A DNA stretch of 64,000 nt from Enoplolaimus lenunculus (GCA_030248215.1 JASANG010004029.1:1-64000); one strand, 5' to 3'; positions 10,012-23,020 are shown, counted from the first letter of the stretch. The notes: generated from the letters alone by a model not told the origin. Made by a program: numbers and translations.

Positions 10012-11408
10012 GGCTTCTGGATTTATCCACCAGAATATTCAAAGCCTACCAATGAAAATAGTCACTTTAACCCTGCGTCAGCCAATGAAACCTTGTTTTC
10101 GCACGGCTATTGAGTTTCACTTGACTTTGATATCAGGGCAATAAAATGAAGTTTTAACTAAATTTAAAATCATTTGAGTTTGAAACTGTACACAAAAACA
10201 TACACTCGTTTGCTAAGTTTGAAAATACTACGAAATATAACTCTTTAGCTTTTCCTACCCACAACCGAAATGACCCCCATGAAAGCTCAAAGTGCATCAA
10301 AAAAATGTTGACCCCACGTTGAAAAGTTTTCGACCCACTTGTATCAATTACTATTCATGCTACTCTTGAAAGTTGTTCGCCCCTTGAGTATGTTGACCTG
10401 GTTTGCAATCTTGTGCTTTTTCGCCGTTGAGGTATCCCCCAAACAACGCCGGATGAAGGCTGTATTTTTATCCTATTCCGACCGCAAATCCGTTAAGTAA
10501 ATAGAAAAAGATAAAGTTTCTGACCGTTTCGCTTCTAAATCAAGCCTACTGGCTGCTGTGTTTTTTGTGGTGGGATTCTGAGATTGTCAACTTTAAACGA
10601 GTCTTGCGCACGTTATGCTGGATTATAAAAATTCATGACGTGAAAACCCATGGCTGCCTTCAGATTAATCCTTTCTCACGTAGTTATTTTGAAGCTTTAG
10701 AATTCAGATTCAGATCTGTCGGTTGTGAGGCATTTGCGTTTTACCATCACCGCTGAACTATTGGGACTTAACTCTAGTGAACACAGTCTCAAATGTGTGT
10801 AGCAACAATCACCAGTTAGTAATAGGACCTATAAATTTTGAACCAGCCAATCGAGAAGTATGAAATTTGGCAAATTATTTGCATTTCAGTGTTTCTACTT
10901 GCGTCCCAAATTTCGCATTTGTAGCTGCTGTAGTTGGCTTATTTGAAAACCTATTGCTAACTGTTGATGAGTCCTACACACGTTAGAGTATACTGGCCTA
11001 GAATCTATGTTGTCTTGTGGCGATTTTGTACTGCGTGTTCGCGTAGTAACTATTAAACACTGCGCACTGTGTCTAATTTTACTTTCAGTTAAACGATGTT
11101 TTGAGGTGTAAAATGCAAAAAAATGTTAAGGTTATGATACAGTTCGACTCATGTAGAAATGATAGCAGCCTGCTCTCTGGAATACAGAAAGAGTGGAAGA
11201 CTTAGAGTTCGGGAACCATTGCCTTAGGCTTAGGATTAGGTTTATGTTTTACGCTGAGGATTTAGGGTTAGAATGCCGGCTCCTATAGTTAACATTTTCC
11301 TTTTTGTCTAGATCTGGCAGCAGGTTCGCAAAATTTATTAAGATGGAGATTTTCAAACTCGAGATTTCAACTCGCATAAAAGTCACACAAAACCTGTAAC
11401 ATTTTGGC
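10012..11408. other. Non-coding stretch with scattered element fragments
   Basis: No gene seen. At 10790-10995 there are ends of a CTCAAATGTGTATAGCA...CTATCACCAGTT-type element. At 11011-11075 there is an internal fragment of the TTAA-flanked element of 33625. A decayed TTAGGC fragment is at 11220-11270. Confidence 0.5.
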
Positions 11409-11664
11409 CACTCTGGTAAATTCCAATGAGTTGATTAATTAAATTCAGCTTGCGAGTTGGTTATTTCTGAATTAATATCAGTAAACATTAACACATTCTG
11501 AGCTGAACTGATTATCACTCTCAGTTCAGTTGACTCTGGGTGAGTTGATTAATTGCCTGCAAATGAATTGAATCAACTCAAAATTTTGAGTTCTGATAGT
11601 CCTAACTCAGACTGGGTGATTCAACTCATTTTGTGTCAAAATCAACTCAGTGAAATTTACAGTG
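11409..11664. mobile_element. CACTGTAAATTT-family palindromic MITE
   Basis: Third copy of the family, with CACTCTGGTAAATTCCAATG at the left and TGAAATTTACAGTG at the right. Confidence 0.8.
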
Positions 11665-12087
11665 CAGTTTTTACTTTTTTTAAAAACCGATAGCGGGTTC
11701 CTGTCTGGGGACGCAGGTTACCCCACGATCCCCACCGGTAAATAGGCTTACTCTAAGCAATAAATTTAATGTTAAGCCAAAAAAATCCGTTTTCCGGCTC
11801 TTGTAAGGTTCGCTTAATTATAAATCAACTCTAAAACCAACGTATGATTTTTAAAACCAGTAACAAATGGACCTAATTCTACTGAAAAGGTGATAATTAC
11901 ATACTGTTCTTAGGCTTAACCAGGTTTTCGTTTTAGCAGAAAATAACCGCATCGAAGACAACTTTTTGCACGAACATACCGAGCGACAAAATGCATCGAC
12001 GTCTGCATGCTTATTCTATTAACAGTAAAAATGCCTTTTTTGCGTTTTTCGAAAAATTACCGGGGATAATCCTATTACCCTGTCGCT

Positions 12088-12261
12088 GGCCAATGTTAGG
12101 GTCGTAAAACAATAGATTAAGCGTATTCCAAAGCCTAAGCGTAAGCCTAACCGTTGCTAAAGCGTATTCCTAAGCCTCAGCCTAAGCAAAAAAATGTAGT
12201 CTAGAATGTAAACCTACTCTTTTAGAGATCCGCCAGAAACCGCAACGGCCATGACATGGAC
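12088..12261. mobile_element. TTAGGC-type hAT-like MITE, GGCCAATGTTA subtype
   Basis: Left end GGCCAATGTTAGGGTCGTAA. Two blocks of CCTAAG hexamers are separated by GTTGCTAAAGCGTATT. The right end is degraded (ACGGCCATGACATGG). The target duplication is unclear. Confidence 0.68.
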
Positions 12262-12724
12262 GCTGTGACCTCTGAAACTTTTGTTTAGCAAAATCTCATT
12301 TAGAGCGTTTAGATTAAATCAATTCAGAATTGAAACAGAAAAAACAAGTAATTGTTACTTATAGAAAGTGGTTAGACAGTTTGACTTACAAGGTTCACTG
12401 TCAAATCGCAGACAAACCGGTTAAATGTTTATGAAAAACCCCCAAGTGTTGCTTATTAAATGAATTGATCAACATGATCAATTTTACTACACTTGATAAA
12501 ACCATAACTGGAGAATTAGGAAGCTTTTATGGGCACCCCAAGGGGCCAATTTCGGACGGTATGGGAAGTAATTTAAAGCTTACGCAAACGAACTTAAGTA
12601 TTAATAATTGCTCAACATACATATAATATATATTATTTATTTATATAAATATATATAAATATATATCTGTACATATATATATGGGTTTTTGAGGTCTTTA
12701 AAGCCAAAAATGCTATGCTTTAGC

Positions 12725-12919
12725 GGTCCATGTCACTTTTAGGGCCGTCCCGATTTCTGGTGGGTCTGTAAAAGAGTAGGCTTACGCTCTAGACTACATG
12801 TTTTGCTCAGGCTTAGGCTTAGGCTTAGGCGTAGATTTAGGAATACGCTTTTGCAACGCTTAGGCTTAGATTTGGAATACGCTTAATCTACTGTTACGGC
12901 CCTAAAAGCAACATTGGCC
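12725..12919. mobile_element. TTAGGC-type hAT-like MITE, GGCCAATGTTA subtype
   Basis: GGTCCATGTCACTTTTAGGG left and CCTAAAAGCAACATTGGCC right; TTAGGC hexamers in two blocks. Confidence 0.78.
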
Positions 12920-13247
12920 CCATTAAATTACTGAGATAAATGTCGTATGGTAGAAGTGTAATTTATTGGAAACAAATTGTGTTGTCATAGGCACTTGACA
13001 TGTCGGTAACCAGACAGGTACAGGTTCGAATATAAAACACAAAATACATAAAAATGTATTTTTCTTGACAACCATAGCTAAAAATGTTCAAAAAACCATT
13101 AAGCCGACCGCAGGAAGCTATTTCTGTCTGAGGTGTTGGCAAACTTGCGATCTTACAAAATATGTTTCAAAAAATTAAACGCAACTTTCAAACTCGCCTA
13201 ATATTAGCGCGCTGATAAACAAATTGATGAGAAAACGGGTAAATTGA

Positions 13248-13740
13248 GCAATGCATACTGTGCTGACCCGAATAAGAGGGCGGACTGATATCAGTGGGTA
13301 CCCCTCCTGTTATTCGGTTACGGACTGTTATTTATTTTTAATACACGCTCCGTCGCACTTCGCAGCTGAGATTTCATTTTGTGTGGAAATAATCCGAGCC
13401 GATGTTTTCAAATGTGTATAGCAACTATTATCAGATAGTGATAGGTTTTCAAACTCATTGCAGCGGTTGAACTCAAGAATTCGTCATGGGGAGTCCAGGA
13501 TATCAAATCGTATGCGGCAAAAATGTAATAAAATTATTTTTGACCCATACTGTAGTGACCCAAATAAGGGGGGGTCCCCATTTTGACGATCCCAACTGGT
13601 GATAGGGTGCTACCGCTAATAAGAATCCGTAAGGGCCTTGTCCTTAAACCCTTGTTTACAGTCCATAAATGTCTATTATCCCTAATTGTAGCGCATAAAT
13701 GACTCCAGGACCAAGAAACTTTAAAGCGTGCTTATACTAT
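13248..13740. mobile_element. Decayed GTACTGTAGTGACCC-family elements
   Basis: TACTGTGCTGACCCGAATAA at 13256 and TACTGTAGTGACCCAAATAA at 13547 mark two partial copies. They are separated by an AATGTGTATAGCAACTAT fragment and a half copy of the CAGTGGCGGATCCA family. The intact reference is at 48525. Confidence 0.65.
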
Positions 13741-13868
13741 TGTGTATAAAATGGGGGGGGGGGCGGAGCAAAATTTCACAGGTAATAAACTATTTTTGAC
13801 ACTATATAATTTTTGTCGAGATAAGAGGGGGGCCCCAGTTTGGGTGGCCCCCCGTGGATCCGCCATTG
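13741..13868. mobile_element. CAGTGGCGGATCCA-family hAT-like element, left end decayed
   Basis: Shares AATTTCACAGGTAATAAA and ATAATTTTTGTCGAGAT with the intact copy at 24947, and ends GTGGATCCGCCATTG. It contains a run of ten G. Confidence 0.7.
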
Positions 13869-14366
13869 CAGCTGGTTATTGTACTGGTTACAAAAGCATG
13901 TTTTCGTTGTCCAGAAATTCCGAGTAAATACATCCCCCATATCCCATCCCTTGCATACGCCTCTAAAATAGCCTAATTCAGCCAATGAGTCTTTAAATGC
14001 TTTGTAAGCAGTGGGTCAATAGATCGCCGAGCGTTACGTTTAACAGAACTGGTCATTTTAAGGCGGCAGGGTATCTGGTACAAAAATTAGCATCCTTTAA
14101 CTTTCTGGCATAATGAAACTAAACTGCATTCTAAATTTTATTCAGCTAACAGACCTGGAATAGTTTATATTTTGGAAACGTTTTATAAATAAACAGCAGA
14201 TCTTCAAGTCGACAGCTGTTTGCACTAAACATTCAATCTAAATGTTTGAACAGGGCCGACAGTTCTAGGAGTAGAACCGGTAAATTCAGCAAGTCGAAAT
14301 CTATTCGGCAGCTTACTACTTTATTAATTAGTCAATATATGCTCCATTGCCAGAAATTATTCTGAA

Positions 14367-14428
14367 GCTTAAGCTTACTCTATTGCAGTCCCGCAGAAAA
14401 ACGTTCCGCGCCTGATCTTTACATGTGC
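14367..14428. mobile_element. Right-end fragment of a TTAGGC-type MITE
   Basis: AAGCTTAAGCTTACTCTATT, then the arm CGTTCCGCGCCTGATCTTTA and CATG. The rest of the element is missing. Confidence 0.65.
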
Positions 14429-14429
14429 C

Positions 14430-15700
14430 AGAAAATTTTAAGCGTCAAACCTCTATGGCATGTTCTTTTTTGCATGGATCGGCAAACTTTTTCGCAAATT
14501 CTGTATTTTGAAATGTTGCAACATTAATTCTTCAATTCTCTGTAGATTTGAACATTTTTAACCGAAAAAATATTTAAATTTTTGTCTTTAATTCACTTTA
14601 AAACATATTTAATGACATTTTTTTAACCAAAAAACGATTTGAGATGGGTCGCACGGGGATTTTGGAGCCGACATTTTGTTTTGGTTACAATTCATGATTT
14701 TAGCTTTAGTGCAATTAGAATCAGTGGCGAATCCAGAAATTTTGGCTGTGAATGCCGTGCGTGTGAGATGTCAAAACACAATTGTAGTACTAAATCTTAT
14801 CACAAAATTTGGGCTTTGATCCGCGTTTCGAGGTTGGTGATACTAAACTTTCGTGACCGCCATCGAATGCGTCATTATAATTAGAATTACTTAGCTAGCC
14901 AAAAATAACTTTTTGCCAAATAGGGAACTTTATATACAAGCAGACACGCTGATAGGCGAAAAAGTATACAACATAAAAGACATTGTGGGCAGTCTTATAT
15001 TATATTCGAATCCCAATGTGGTAGTAGAATATTTCTAAAAATTCTAAAAGTGTCTATTTTTATCTCATTTTAAGAATGTAGTACTTGCTGCAGAGGGGGG
15101 CTAAAACTTTTCAGTATGGGCATTCGGGTTATAATTTTTGTTTTATGCCGAGGCACCAGCTGGCGACACAACCACGATTTTCATGTGTCAATTTCAAAAT
15201 TTAAGATTCAAATATTTCTGCACGATTTTCAAAAACCTATAACGTCAAATTTGAATTTTTATCCAAACGAGGCAACACACGAATTATATGCTGCCTACGC
15301 TTAAAATTTGGTTTTGAAAAAAATTACCAACATAAAAATGAAACAGAAATTTTAGTCGCTATGTTTTGAAATAAAGTCTGAAAATAAACGTTTTTCAGTT
15401 TATTTTTAGAAAAATTGTCTTAAATATCAGCAAAATTTTTCAGATTTGCCACAGAAAACACTTTTCTGAATGAATTCAGAAATACTTTTTTGTGCGCACT
15501 TTGTCAAAAAGTCGATTTGTTTACATCACAGTGGCGTACAAAGATTATTCAGCAAACAATAACTCAAGTTGACGAAATTTAAATTTAGTGGATGCCGGTG
15601 GCTTCCCTGCTCCTTCGTATGGACCAGTTACAGTATGCCACTTTGCTGTACTCCGCTTTCATCATACGACTGGAAATGGCATAGGTCATACAACTCGTAA
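14430..15700. other. Non-coding stretch
   Basis: No gene recognised. 15340-15490 is a dispersed repeat (AAATATCAGCAAAATTTTTC, CAGATTTGCCACAGAAAACA) with a second copy at 46170-46305. ATCAGTGGCGAATCCAG at about 14723 is a stray end of the CAGTGGCGGATCCA family. Confidence 0.45.
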
Positions 15701-15706
15701 GCGACA

Positions 15707-15860
15707 ACATATGCTACTTTAAAGGGGCCTACCGCTTTTTCGTGGAACTCCAATAGAGTAAACTTAAGCTTTAGACTAATTTTATTTGCTTTGGCTTAGG
15801 CTTAGGTCTAGGCCTTAGCTTAGTTATAAACTTATCCCTACGCTGACGCGTAAGCTTAAC
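15707..15860. mobile_element. TTAGGC-type MITE, interrupted
   Basis: Left part with TGGAACTCCAATAGAGTAAA and GGCTTAGGCTTAGG. It is cut at 15861 by the 805-bp hAT-like element. Only GGCTTAACAA of its right side can be seen beyond. Confidence 0.6.
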
Positions 15861-16665
15861 CAGAGCTACACGCTATCCGTGGTTTCCCGCGGATAACGCG
15901 GGTACGGTAACTATTTTTTGACGCGGGTATACCTGTCGGTAAAGATTTTCCAAGCGAGGGTATAAGATTGGGATTCATTGCCCACCTATTAAAATTTTAA
16001 TAAAAAATGATAAACAGCGGTTTAAAGTACATAGCTAGTATCCCTCACAAATAAAGCAGGTTGCTAAGATAACGGTTCTAGCCGAATTTGGCGCATGCAC
16101 GCGGGAATACTTTCACATACATTTCATTAACAGAAATATTTGAAGTACAGCTTATCATATAGCATTTGTAGACATTCTTCCCTGTTCCTATGAGGTTATA
16201 TTTTTCTTTTTCCGGGAACGATATGATCACAAGGTTTTCTGAACGAAATCTTAAGACAAATTGCAATGAAACCGTAAAGAAATATGTGATTATACGATCT
16301 TAACTACAATGATTTAGTTCAGACAAGAACGTTTTGGTTCACTGATCATGATTACCCATCGACAAACAACCTAGTCTTACCGGTGATAGGTGTACTATGC
16401 AATATTATCCGGTGTTACGTATTTTACTAAATGGTTTGTTTTCAATGTTACTAATAAAGAGTTCTTTGTAACTTAAATCGAGTGGCTAACATCTGTATAC
16501 TGTAAAATTACACAATTGTATTGAACACAGAACAAAAAATCACGGCGAGTATAGGCGGTTTGTGGGCAAAGGAATTTGGCGCTTGTATACCCGTGGGTAA
16601 AAAAAATAAAATTTCAGCGGGAAAAGCGCAGCGCGGGTAAAAAACCTTTACCTACTACACTTATG
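15861..16665. mobile_element. 805-bp hAT-like element, CAGAGGTGTA/TTTACCCGC family
   Basis: Starts CAGAGCTACACG, ends GTAGTACAC-type, flanked by AGCTTAAC / GGCTTAAC (7 of 8). Both subterminal regions carry repeated ACCCGCG/GCGGGTA motifs, like the subterminal transposase-binding repeats of hAT elements. The interior on the minus strand has an open stretch (QFVLRFRSENLVIISFPEKE) homologous to one in the copy at 47672. No transposase domain is recognisable. It is inserted into a TTAGGC-type MITE. Confidence 0.8.
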
Positions 16666-16902
16666 GGCTTAACAACATATTTGATACGCCAATCAATGTA
16701 ATACTGCTCAGTGTTTGCCTCTTCCAAAGACGACATAACAATGTAATATTTTAAATTTCTGTTTTTTGTTCAATTCCTTCGAGAGTCCAGAGTTAATTTT
16801 TCTCTCAATCCGGTTGATTCGTTGGTTGTGTCAAGCACAGATGGCTTAACAATTCAAAAACATGTCTAGCATTTTAAAATCAATGATTTTAACAATTTTG
16901 AA

Positions 16903-17151
16903 GGCCCATGTATAGAACAAGGCCGGAACAGTAGTACAAGCATATTCTATAAAGCCTAAGCCTAGGCCTAAGCGCCGGAACAGTAGTACAAGCATATTCT
17001 AAAGCCTAAGCCTAAGCATACGGATGAGCCTATTCCTAAGCCTAAACCTAAGCCTAAGCCTACGCCTAAGCAAAAAAGTTAGTCTAAAGCTTAAACGGAC
17101 ATTATTACAACCCCGCCGGAAATCGATCCGGTCCTGTTCTATACATGGACT
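16903..17151. mobile_element. TTAGGC-type hAT-like MITE with internal duplication
   Basis: GGCCCATGTATAGAACAAGG left, CCTGTTCTATACATGGACT right, perfect 8-bp duplication ATTTTGAA. The segment GCCGGAACAGTAGTACAAGC plus hexamers is present twice. Confidence 0.88.
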
Positions 17152-17852
17152 ATTTTGAAAGATATCTCCATTGACCAGAACATTGTGGTCAATTTCATTC
17201 TAAATCTTCATAGCCAGCGTGGTTTAATGCAGGACTATACCCACATTAACATGTTAGAGGGGAGCCGAAAAAATTCAGGTTGCGTAATGCCATGGCGCCC
17301 TCAAATTGGGATGATAACTTGTGTTAAAACCGGTCGTAGACAGGTCCACACGACGGTTTAAGTAACTCATATGGTGGCCTTTTGAATGGTACGGATGGTT
17401 GCCTCGCGATGTCACCTCGGCCTTACTGGACGTTTAAAGGTGTTATATAACGAGCAAACCAAACGGATGGTATTTTACCCATAGTGCAAAATCTTGCGTT
17501 GGTATCACTTGTACACTGTATCCCACATCTAAAATTGAAACGTAGGATCAGGCTTCGACTCAAGCGTAGACTTACGCAAAAGCTTTGGCAAAAGGATTAG
17601 TTTTGGTTTTGGACAGAGGTAAGCCTTTTCCTAAACCTAAACTTGAGCCTAAGCATGAGCCTGGCTTATGCTTGCAGGAGGAAATGATCAGGAGCAGATT
17701 TCGTGTTTTGGGAAAGACAACCTGTGGAGTGTCGCATGTTTTTTCAAGAACCATTTTTGGTTTTTTTCCTCAGAGATAAATATACGGTGACCTACGCCCG
17801 CCTCCATCCAGCTCGGACACACAAGTCATTTTTCATGCAACTATACGTATTT

Positions 17853-18093
17853 GGCCAGTTACTTTTAGGGGCGTAACAGTACATTAAGCGTATTCCTAAG
17901 CCTAAGTCTAAGCCTATGCCTAAGCGTTGCAAAAATGTGTTCCTAAGCCTAAGCCTATGCCTAAGCATTGCAAAAATGTGTTCCTAAGCCTAAGCCTAAG
18001 CCTAAGCGTAAGCAAAAAACGTAATCTAGAATCTAAACCTACTCTTTTATAAAATCAACAGAAACCTTGACGCCCCTTAAAGTAACATTGGCC
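17853..18093. mobile_element. TTAGGC-type hAT-like MITE, GGCCAATGTTA subtype
   Basis: GGCCAGTTACTTTTAGGGGC left and TTAAAGTAACATTGGCC right. The GTTGCAAAAATGTGTTCCTA spacer block is present twice, making this copy longer. Confidence 0.82.
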
Positions 18094-18549
18094 GTAGTAC
18101 TTTATGCAAACACCAACACAGGAGCGTAGTCAGGATCATCGATTTTGGCGGATCTAACCAGGGGTTTTATATACAGTAAAGCTTGAGTTTTGAAGAATTA
18201 CGAGCGAAGACTGCAGAAACCTTGACATAAAAGTTTAAAATTGATGTGTTTCAACGGAATATTTTAAGTTTTGAGCGAGAGTTCGAAAAGATGATTCGAT
18301 CGCTGGACCCCCCAAGATCGGTCATTATCGAGCCTATAAAGCTATGAAGAAAACCCTAACGAGAAAAACGGGCGAGACGCTAAATGTAATGGTTCATAGA
18401 TTGGGGGTCCAAATCCGTCAGATCCCCTGACTACATGCCGTTACAGGCATATTTTTGGTTCAAAAACCAGGAAATTGGTTGACAAAAACATGTAAACATT
18501 GTTGTAAAAATAATTAAAAAATAAATATGGAAAACAAGTGACAAACCAG

Positions 18550-18743
18550 GGCCAATGTTACTTTTATGGCTGTAACAGTAGATTTATCGTATTCCTAAGC
18601 CTAAGTGTAAGCCTAAGCGTTGCAAAAGGGTATACCTAAGCCTAAGCCTAAGCCTAAGCCTAAGCAAAAATGTAGTCCAAAATGTAAGCCTACTGTTTTA
18701 CTGACCCACCAGAAACCGGACAGCCTTAAAAGTAACAAGGGTC
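18550..18743. mobile_element. TTAGGC-type hAT-like MITE, GGCCAATGTTA subtype
   Basis: GGCCAATGTTACTTTTATGG left, AAAAGTAACAAGGGTC right. Duplication CAAACCAG / CAAACCAA (7 of 8). Confidence 0.86.
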
Positions 18744-19337
18744 CAAACCAAATAAAATGCTAAAAGATACAAACGCTTTGATGCAAGCGTATTTGTCAAC
18801 TTTAGTCTCTAACATAAGCGACTTACCAAATCCATACGAAGCGATTGTCGAAATACGCGTAAATGATTATTGCTCGGCATGTCTTATTGGAACAGACTTT
18901 TCATTAATTAAGTAATATTTTTAAATATATAAAATCTGGAAATGGTTAATTTTTGAACATTTCAAAAATTTTCCAAAATTTACAAAATATATATCATATA
19001 ATGTCGCGCCAATCACAACTTGTATTAATAATATCTTCTGTGCCTATTTAATAGCGTCGGATGCAAGCCGTCCCTAGATTTTTTCGACGCAAATGGTTCA
19101 TCCGAAGCTTTACAATGTGTTTTCTATTAACCAAATATGGGTTACATACAGTAAGCAACTAATTTTATGATATCTGTAAATTTTGCAAAACCTTCAAATG
19201 TCGAAATATTTTCTAAAAATGTTTTATATAAATCCTCATCTTTCAAGAAAATCTTGGATCCGCGACTCTGTGTATGACCATAGAATTAGCAATTTTATTC
19301 AGGAACCCGTAGCTAAAATTGCGCAGCTTCTTGTAAG

Positions 19338-19614
19338 GGCCAATATAAGCCTAAGCTTAAGCGTAAGAAGGAGCTTATACCTAAGCCTAAGATTGAGCAA
19401 AAATAGTCTAAACCTTACGCTTCGAATTAATGAAAGTAAACATTAACTCACTAAGAGTTGAGTTGATCTGAGTTGAGTTGGCTCTGAGCGAGTTGATTAA
19501 TTAACTCAGAATTAATTGAATCAACTCACAATTCTGATCACTGACACTATTACTAACTCAGACCGAATGATTCAACTCATTCTCAGTTAAAATCAACTCA
19601 TTGAAATTTACAGT
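19338..19614. mobile_element. TTAGGC-type fragment abutting a CACTGTAAATTT-family MITE
   Basis: 19338-19420 holds CCTAAGCTTAAGCGTAAGAA and related hexamers with no right end. 19428-19614 is the right-hand part of the TGAGTTGA/TCAACTCA palindromic family, ending TTGAAATTTACAGT. Confidence 0.65.
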
Positions 19615-20224
19615 ATACAACGAGTTATACAAAAGCCATTCAAATAGGTTTTGTTTAACACTAAATAAACAAAATTCGTTTGATTTATTAGCTATGTCAT
19701 TTACTAGGAGCCTGAGTAAACTTTAGATTTACATCCCTCGGACATTAGCATAAATTTCTCGTTACAATCCTTTTAAACAGAATACCCTTATCTGAAACTT
19801 TAGCAAACCGACCAGCGTTTGTTTGTAAACTGCATTCCCGTAGTCAGCTCAGCATGCGAGGAGGCCCGAACATATTACAGGAGAATCGCGAATCCAACGA
19901 TTACAGATCCCACGCAAGCAACGTTGAAACTTTTCAAGGGAAAGGCAGAATTTTTATGCGAGACCTTGAGGCCCCCTGAGTCCTTAGATTAGGGCTGGAT
20001 TAAACAGAAATAAGTATATTTTTTGAACAAGCAATTATTGTGATGGTTTTTGGACTACAAACGCTATATTTACATTAGACAAAAATATGGTCATTGTATA
20101 TATTAAGAGCAAGTTGCCCACGTTATACCAAGAAAAACGTATTAACCTACCATGCGGGTATCGAATTTAGGCTGCCAGTGTTCAGAACTGACCATCTGGT
20201 ATCGATGTTGAGGTCCACGTTTTG

Positions 20225-20470
20225 TGTTCAAAGAAAAATGAGGATGCTGCTATTCTAGTAGTGCGGCGCCGTCCGAGGCCGTCCGTCGCGGTCCCTATCC
20301 ATACAGTATCGTGCGTGAGTAATTCACGTACGATACCACACGGTGACGGACGGTGCGAACAGCGACAGACGGCGCCGGATTGTGACAGACACTGCAGACG
20401 GCGCCGGATGGAGACGCACGGCACCGGATGGAGACAGATGGCGCCGGACGTCATCAAAAGCATAGCGCCA
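20225..20470. repeat. GC-rich minisatellite-like element (GGCGCCGGAT)
   Basis: Repeated units of GACGGCGCCGGAT / GGAGACAGATGGCGCCGGA. The boundary GTAGTGCGGCGCCGTCCG at the left has an inverted counterpart (GGACGTCGCCGCACTAC) in a related sequence at 41015-41155. Probably a non-autonomous element with expanded ends. GC content is far above the surroundings. Confidence 0.6.
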
Positions 20471-20951
20471 CTTGAATTGTGTGCCACCAGGATTCCAATC
20501 GGATAAAAATTTAGGAATTGTGGTCAAAAATATAGAACAATTTCCGCGTTTTGAACAAAACGTTACTGTGAAAATTGCGTTTGATAAGGGCTAAGAAGCG
20601 GTTACAGAATAGCGTTATAAAATACACAAGCGCTTAATATTTTTGAGTTTCTCCGCTTAAACGTTTTGACAAATGCTGTTTAAAACGCAAAATGTGTCCG
20701 ATATAAACGTTTTGATTTTCGGCACGATTGTTTAGTCAAATTGATATCGGAATTGGAATTCAAATTTTTTGTCGGTACCAAAATTAAAATGAAATTTTTT
20801 AATAAAACCTCAGGCGGAATCAAAATTTCGTTGGAACCTTGGTTGCAACTGGTCTGCCGCGAGCTTGCTAATTTGACGGGTAGCGCTTTTACTCTTCAGT
20901 AAAACTCGTGGTAGACGATGTAGCAGTATGTCGGTTTAGCTTGGCGGCTGG

Positions 20952-21330
20952 CAGGGTACAACCGGAGGTCTGTCTCAGGCTCCGCCTCCGGCAGAAAATC
21001 GGCCCCTGGCTCCGGCTCTGGCTCTGGTAGAACTTTTGCCGGAGGTTCCGGCAATTTCGGTAGGAAAATTTTGCATAATTTTCCTAGATTTATCTGTTTA
21101 GCGCGTTTCTACTTTTTTTTTCACAATTTTTATGAAAGAATTGCCGAAATTTGACAGAAAATTAGCGTAAAATCAAACAACTTAACAACATTTTGCAGAT
21201 ATTCGTTAAAATTAACTAATTAACCATCATTTTTACTAGTTAATTTCGCCTCACCTGCAGCTTCGGCTCCGGCAAGTTTCGTTAACCTCCGGCTCCGGCT
21301 CCGGTATTTTTCACCTCCGGTTGCACCCTG
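20952..21330. mobile_element. CAGGGTGCAACCGG-family hAT-like MITE
   Basis: CAGGGTACAACCGGAGGTCT left, ACCTCCGGTTGCACCCTG right, flanked by GCGGCTGG / GCGGCAGG (7 of 8). Subterminal CCGGCTCCGG repeats lie on both sides of an AT-rich core. Relatives: 58842-59120 and fragments at 5890, 31215 and 45140-45620. Confidence 0.85.
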
Positions 21331-21729
21331 GCGGCAGGGGTACTTCTGACCAGGTTTAGGCATAGGAGCGTTTGTTAGGGTAACCCCAGGCAGCGTGCAG
21401 TTACCGGGGAGTTGGTGGCGCTGTATGTGCAGTTTCAGCTTGTCGTATTTTCTCAGCATAAAAGCAATTTTAACCATGGCGGTTGCAGAATTTAGTCTTT
21501 CAAGCTGCAAACACATAAGTTTAAACAAACATGACTCCCCATGTGTGAAGACTTTCGGACGTTCCTACCCCAGTCACGAGACAATCTATCGAGTATCCGA
21601 ACTGACCATTTTGCATCATAACTCAAATATAGCCGAGGACAGGCAGCAATAGAACTTTTGTGGCGCTAGGTCCACCACGGATCCGCCTACCGACAAATCT
21701 TGGATCAGCCAGTGATTGTAACCAAATTA

Positions 21730-21890
21730 GGCCCATGTAAAAATAAGTGGCGGAACGTTTTTCTGTGGGACTGCAATAGGGCAAGCTTAAGCTTTAGACT
21801 AATTGTTTTGCTTGCCTTACGCTTAGGCTTAGGCTTAGCTTATAGGAATATGGTTATAATACTGTTCAGCGCCTGTTGTTTACATTGGCC
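21730..21890. mobile_element. TTAGGC-type hAT-like MITE, perfect TSD
   Basis: GGCCCATGTAAAAATAAGTG left and TTTACATTGGCC right, flanked by the perfect 8-bp duplication CCAAATTA (21722-21729 and 21891-21898). A 161-bp reference copy for the family. Confidence 0.92.
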
Positions 21891-22322
21891 CCAAATTAAA
21901 TTAGCAAAGTCTTGAGGCAGTTCGCAACCTATTGCTGGTCAAAAATGCCAAATTTATAAGTAAACCAGAAATTTTGATATATTCATTTTTTACCAAAAAA
22001 CTACTTCAATATTCGATTATGACGCAATCATATTAATAAACCAGCTTGTCGCTAAAACTGGACCAATACGAAAGTTGTTGCAGATAAACTTTAAAATGTA
22101 AAAAAAGTTTTGACCGGGTATAAAATTTGCGACTTTCAAACTTCGCCCAACCATAAAGTGATTTAGCGTTTTTTTTCGCTAAAGCAGTCTAAAAACGTAT
22201 TTTTCGTCTTAATTTATTGATCAAATATTCGAAACCGGTAGGATGCCACAATGGTTTTGGGGCCTATGTTAACAACAGTTCCTAATCACAGTGCTAAGCT
22301 TAGTTTTGTAGTTTTCCAATGC

Positions 22323-22518
22323 GGCTCATGATCAAGGGCAGAACGTTTTCCTGCGGGACTGTCACAGGGTAAGCTTAAGCTTTAGATATATTTGTTACTT
22401 AGGCTTCGGCTTTAGGCTCAGGTATAAGTTCATTGTTACGCTTTTATGCTTAGGCTTAGGTTTGTAGACCTAGACATATGCTCATACTGCTGTCACGGCC
22501 CTGTTCTTTACATTGGCC
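22323..22518. mobile_element. TTAGGC-type hAT-like MITE
   Basis: GGCTCATGATCAAGGGC left, CCCTGTTCTTTACATTGGCC right. Flanks TCCAATGC / TCCAAATG suggest a duplication with a one-base shift. Confidence 0.8.
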
Positions 22519-23020
22519 TCCAAATGATTTGACTTGGGCGTAGAGTTATATTTGAGCCGCGCTTAAGCTAAAGTAATTTCTCAGATTTTGTTCGAAACCT
22601 GTTGTATGATTACAAAAAAACGGTACGTTGCTAGAAGTTTAACCAAGAGTGGATGATCCATCTTTTACCAGAGCGTTCAACTACTACCCAAATTTGTGTG
22701 GTTCAAAATGTACCACCAGGCGTTGCGTTTTTGGCTTACCCCCTCTTATTTAGAAGGGGTAGTTGATGTTTGAAACGTAGAATGCGCATGCTTTTAAAAT
22801 TATAAACGGGATTAGTATACAAGTGCAATATTTCAAGGTTTGAAATTGAAAAAATCGTTAAACTTGACCACCCCCCTTAACTAAGGGGATAGGCCGAAAA
22901 CGCGACGTGCGCTGGGGACATTCTTTTCTACACACAGGATGTATCCAGTTGCACGCACTTGTTGAAACCGTTATCTGGTCTTGGTTTAAGTCAACAAATA
23001 TAACATTTGATATTTTTTGA

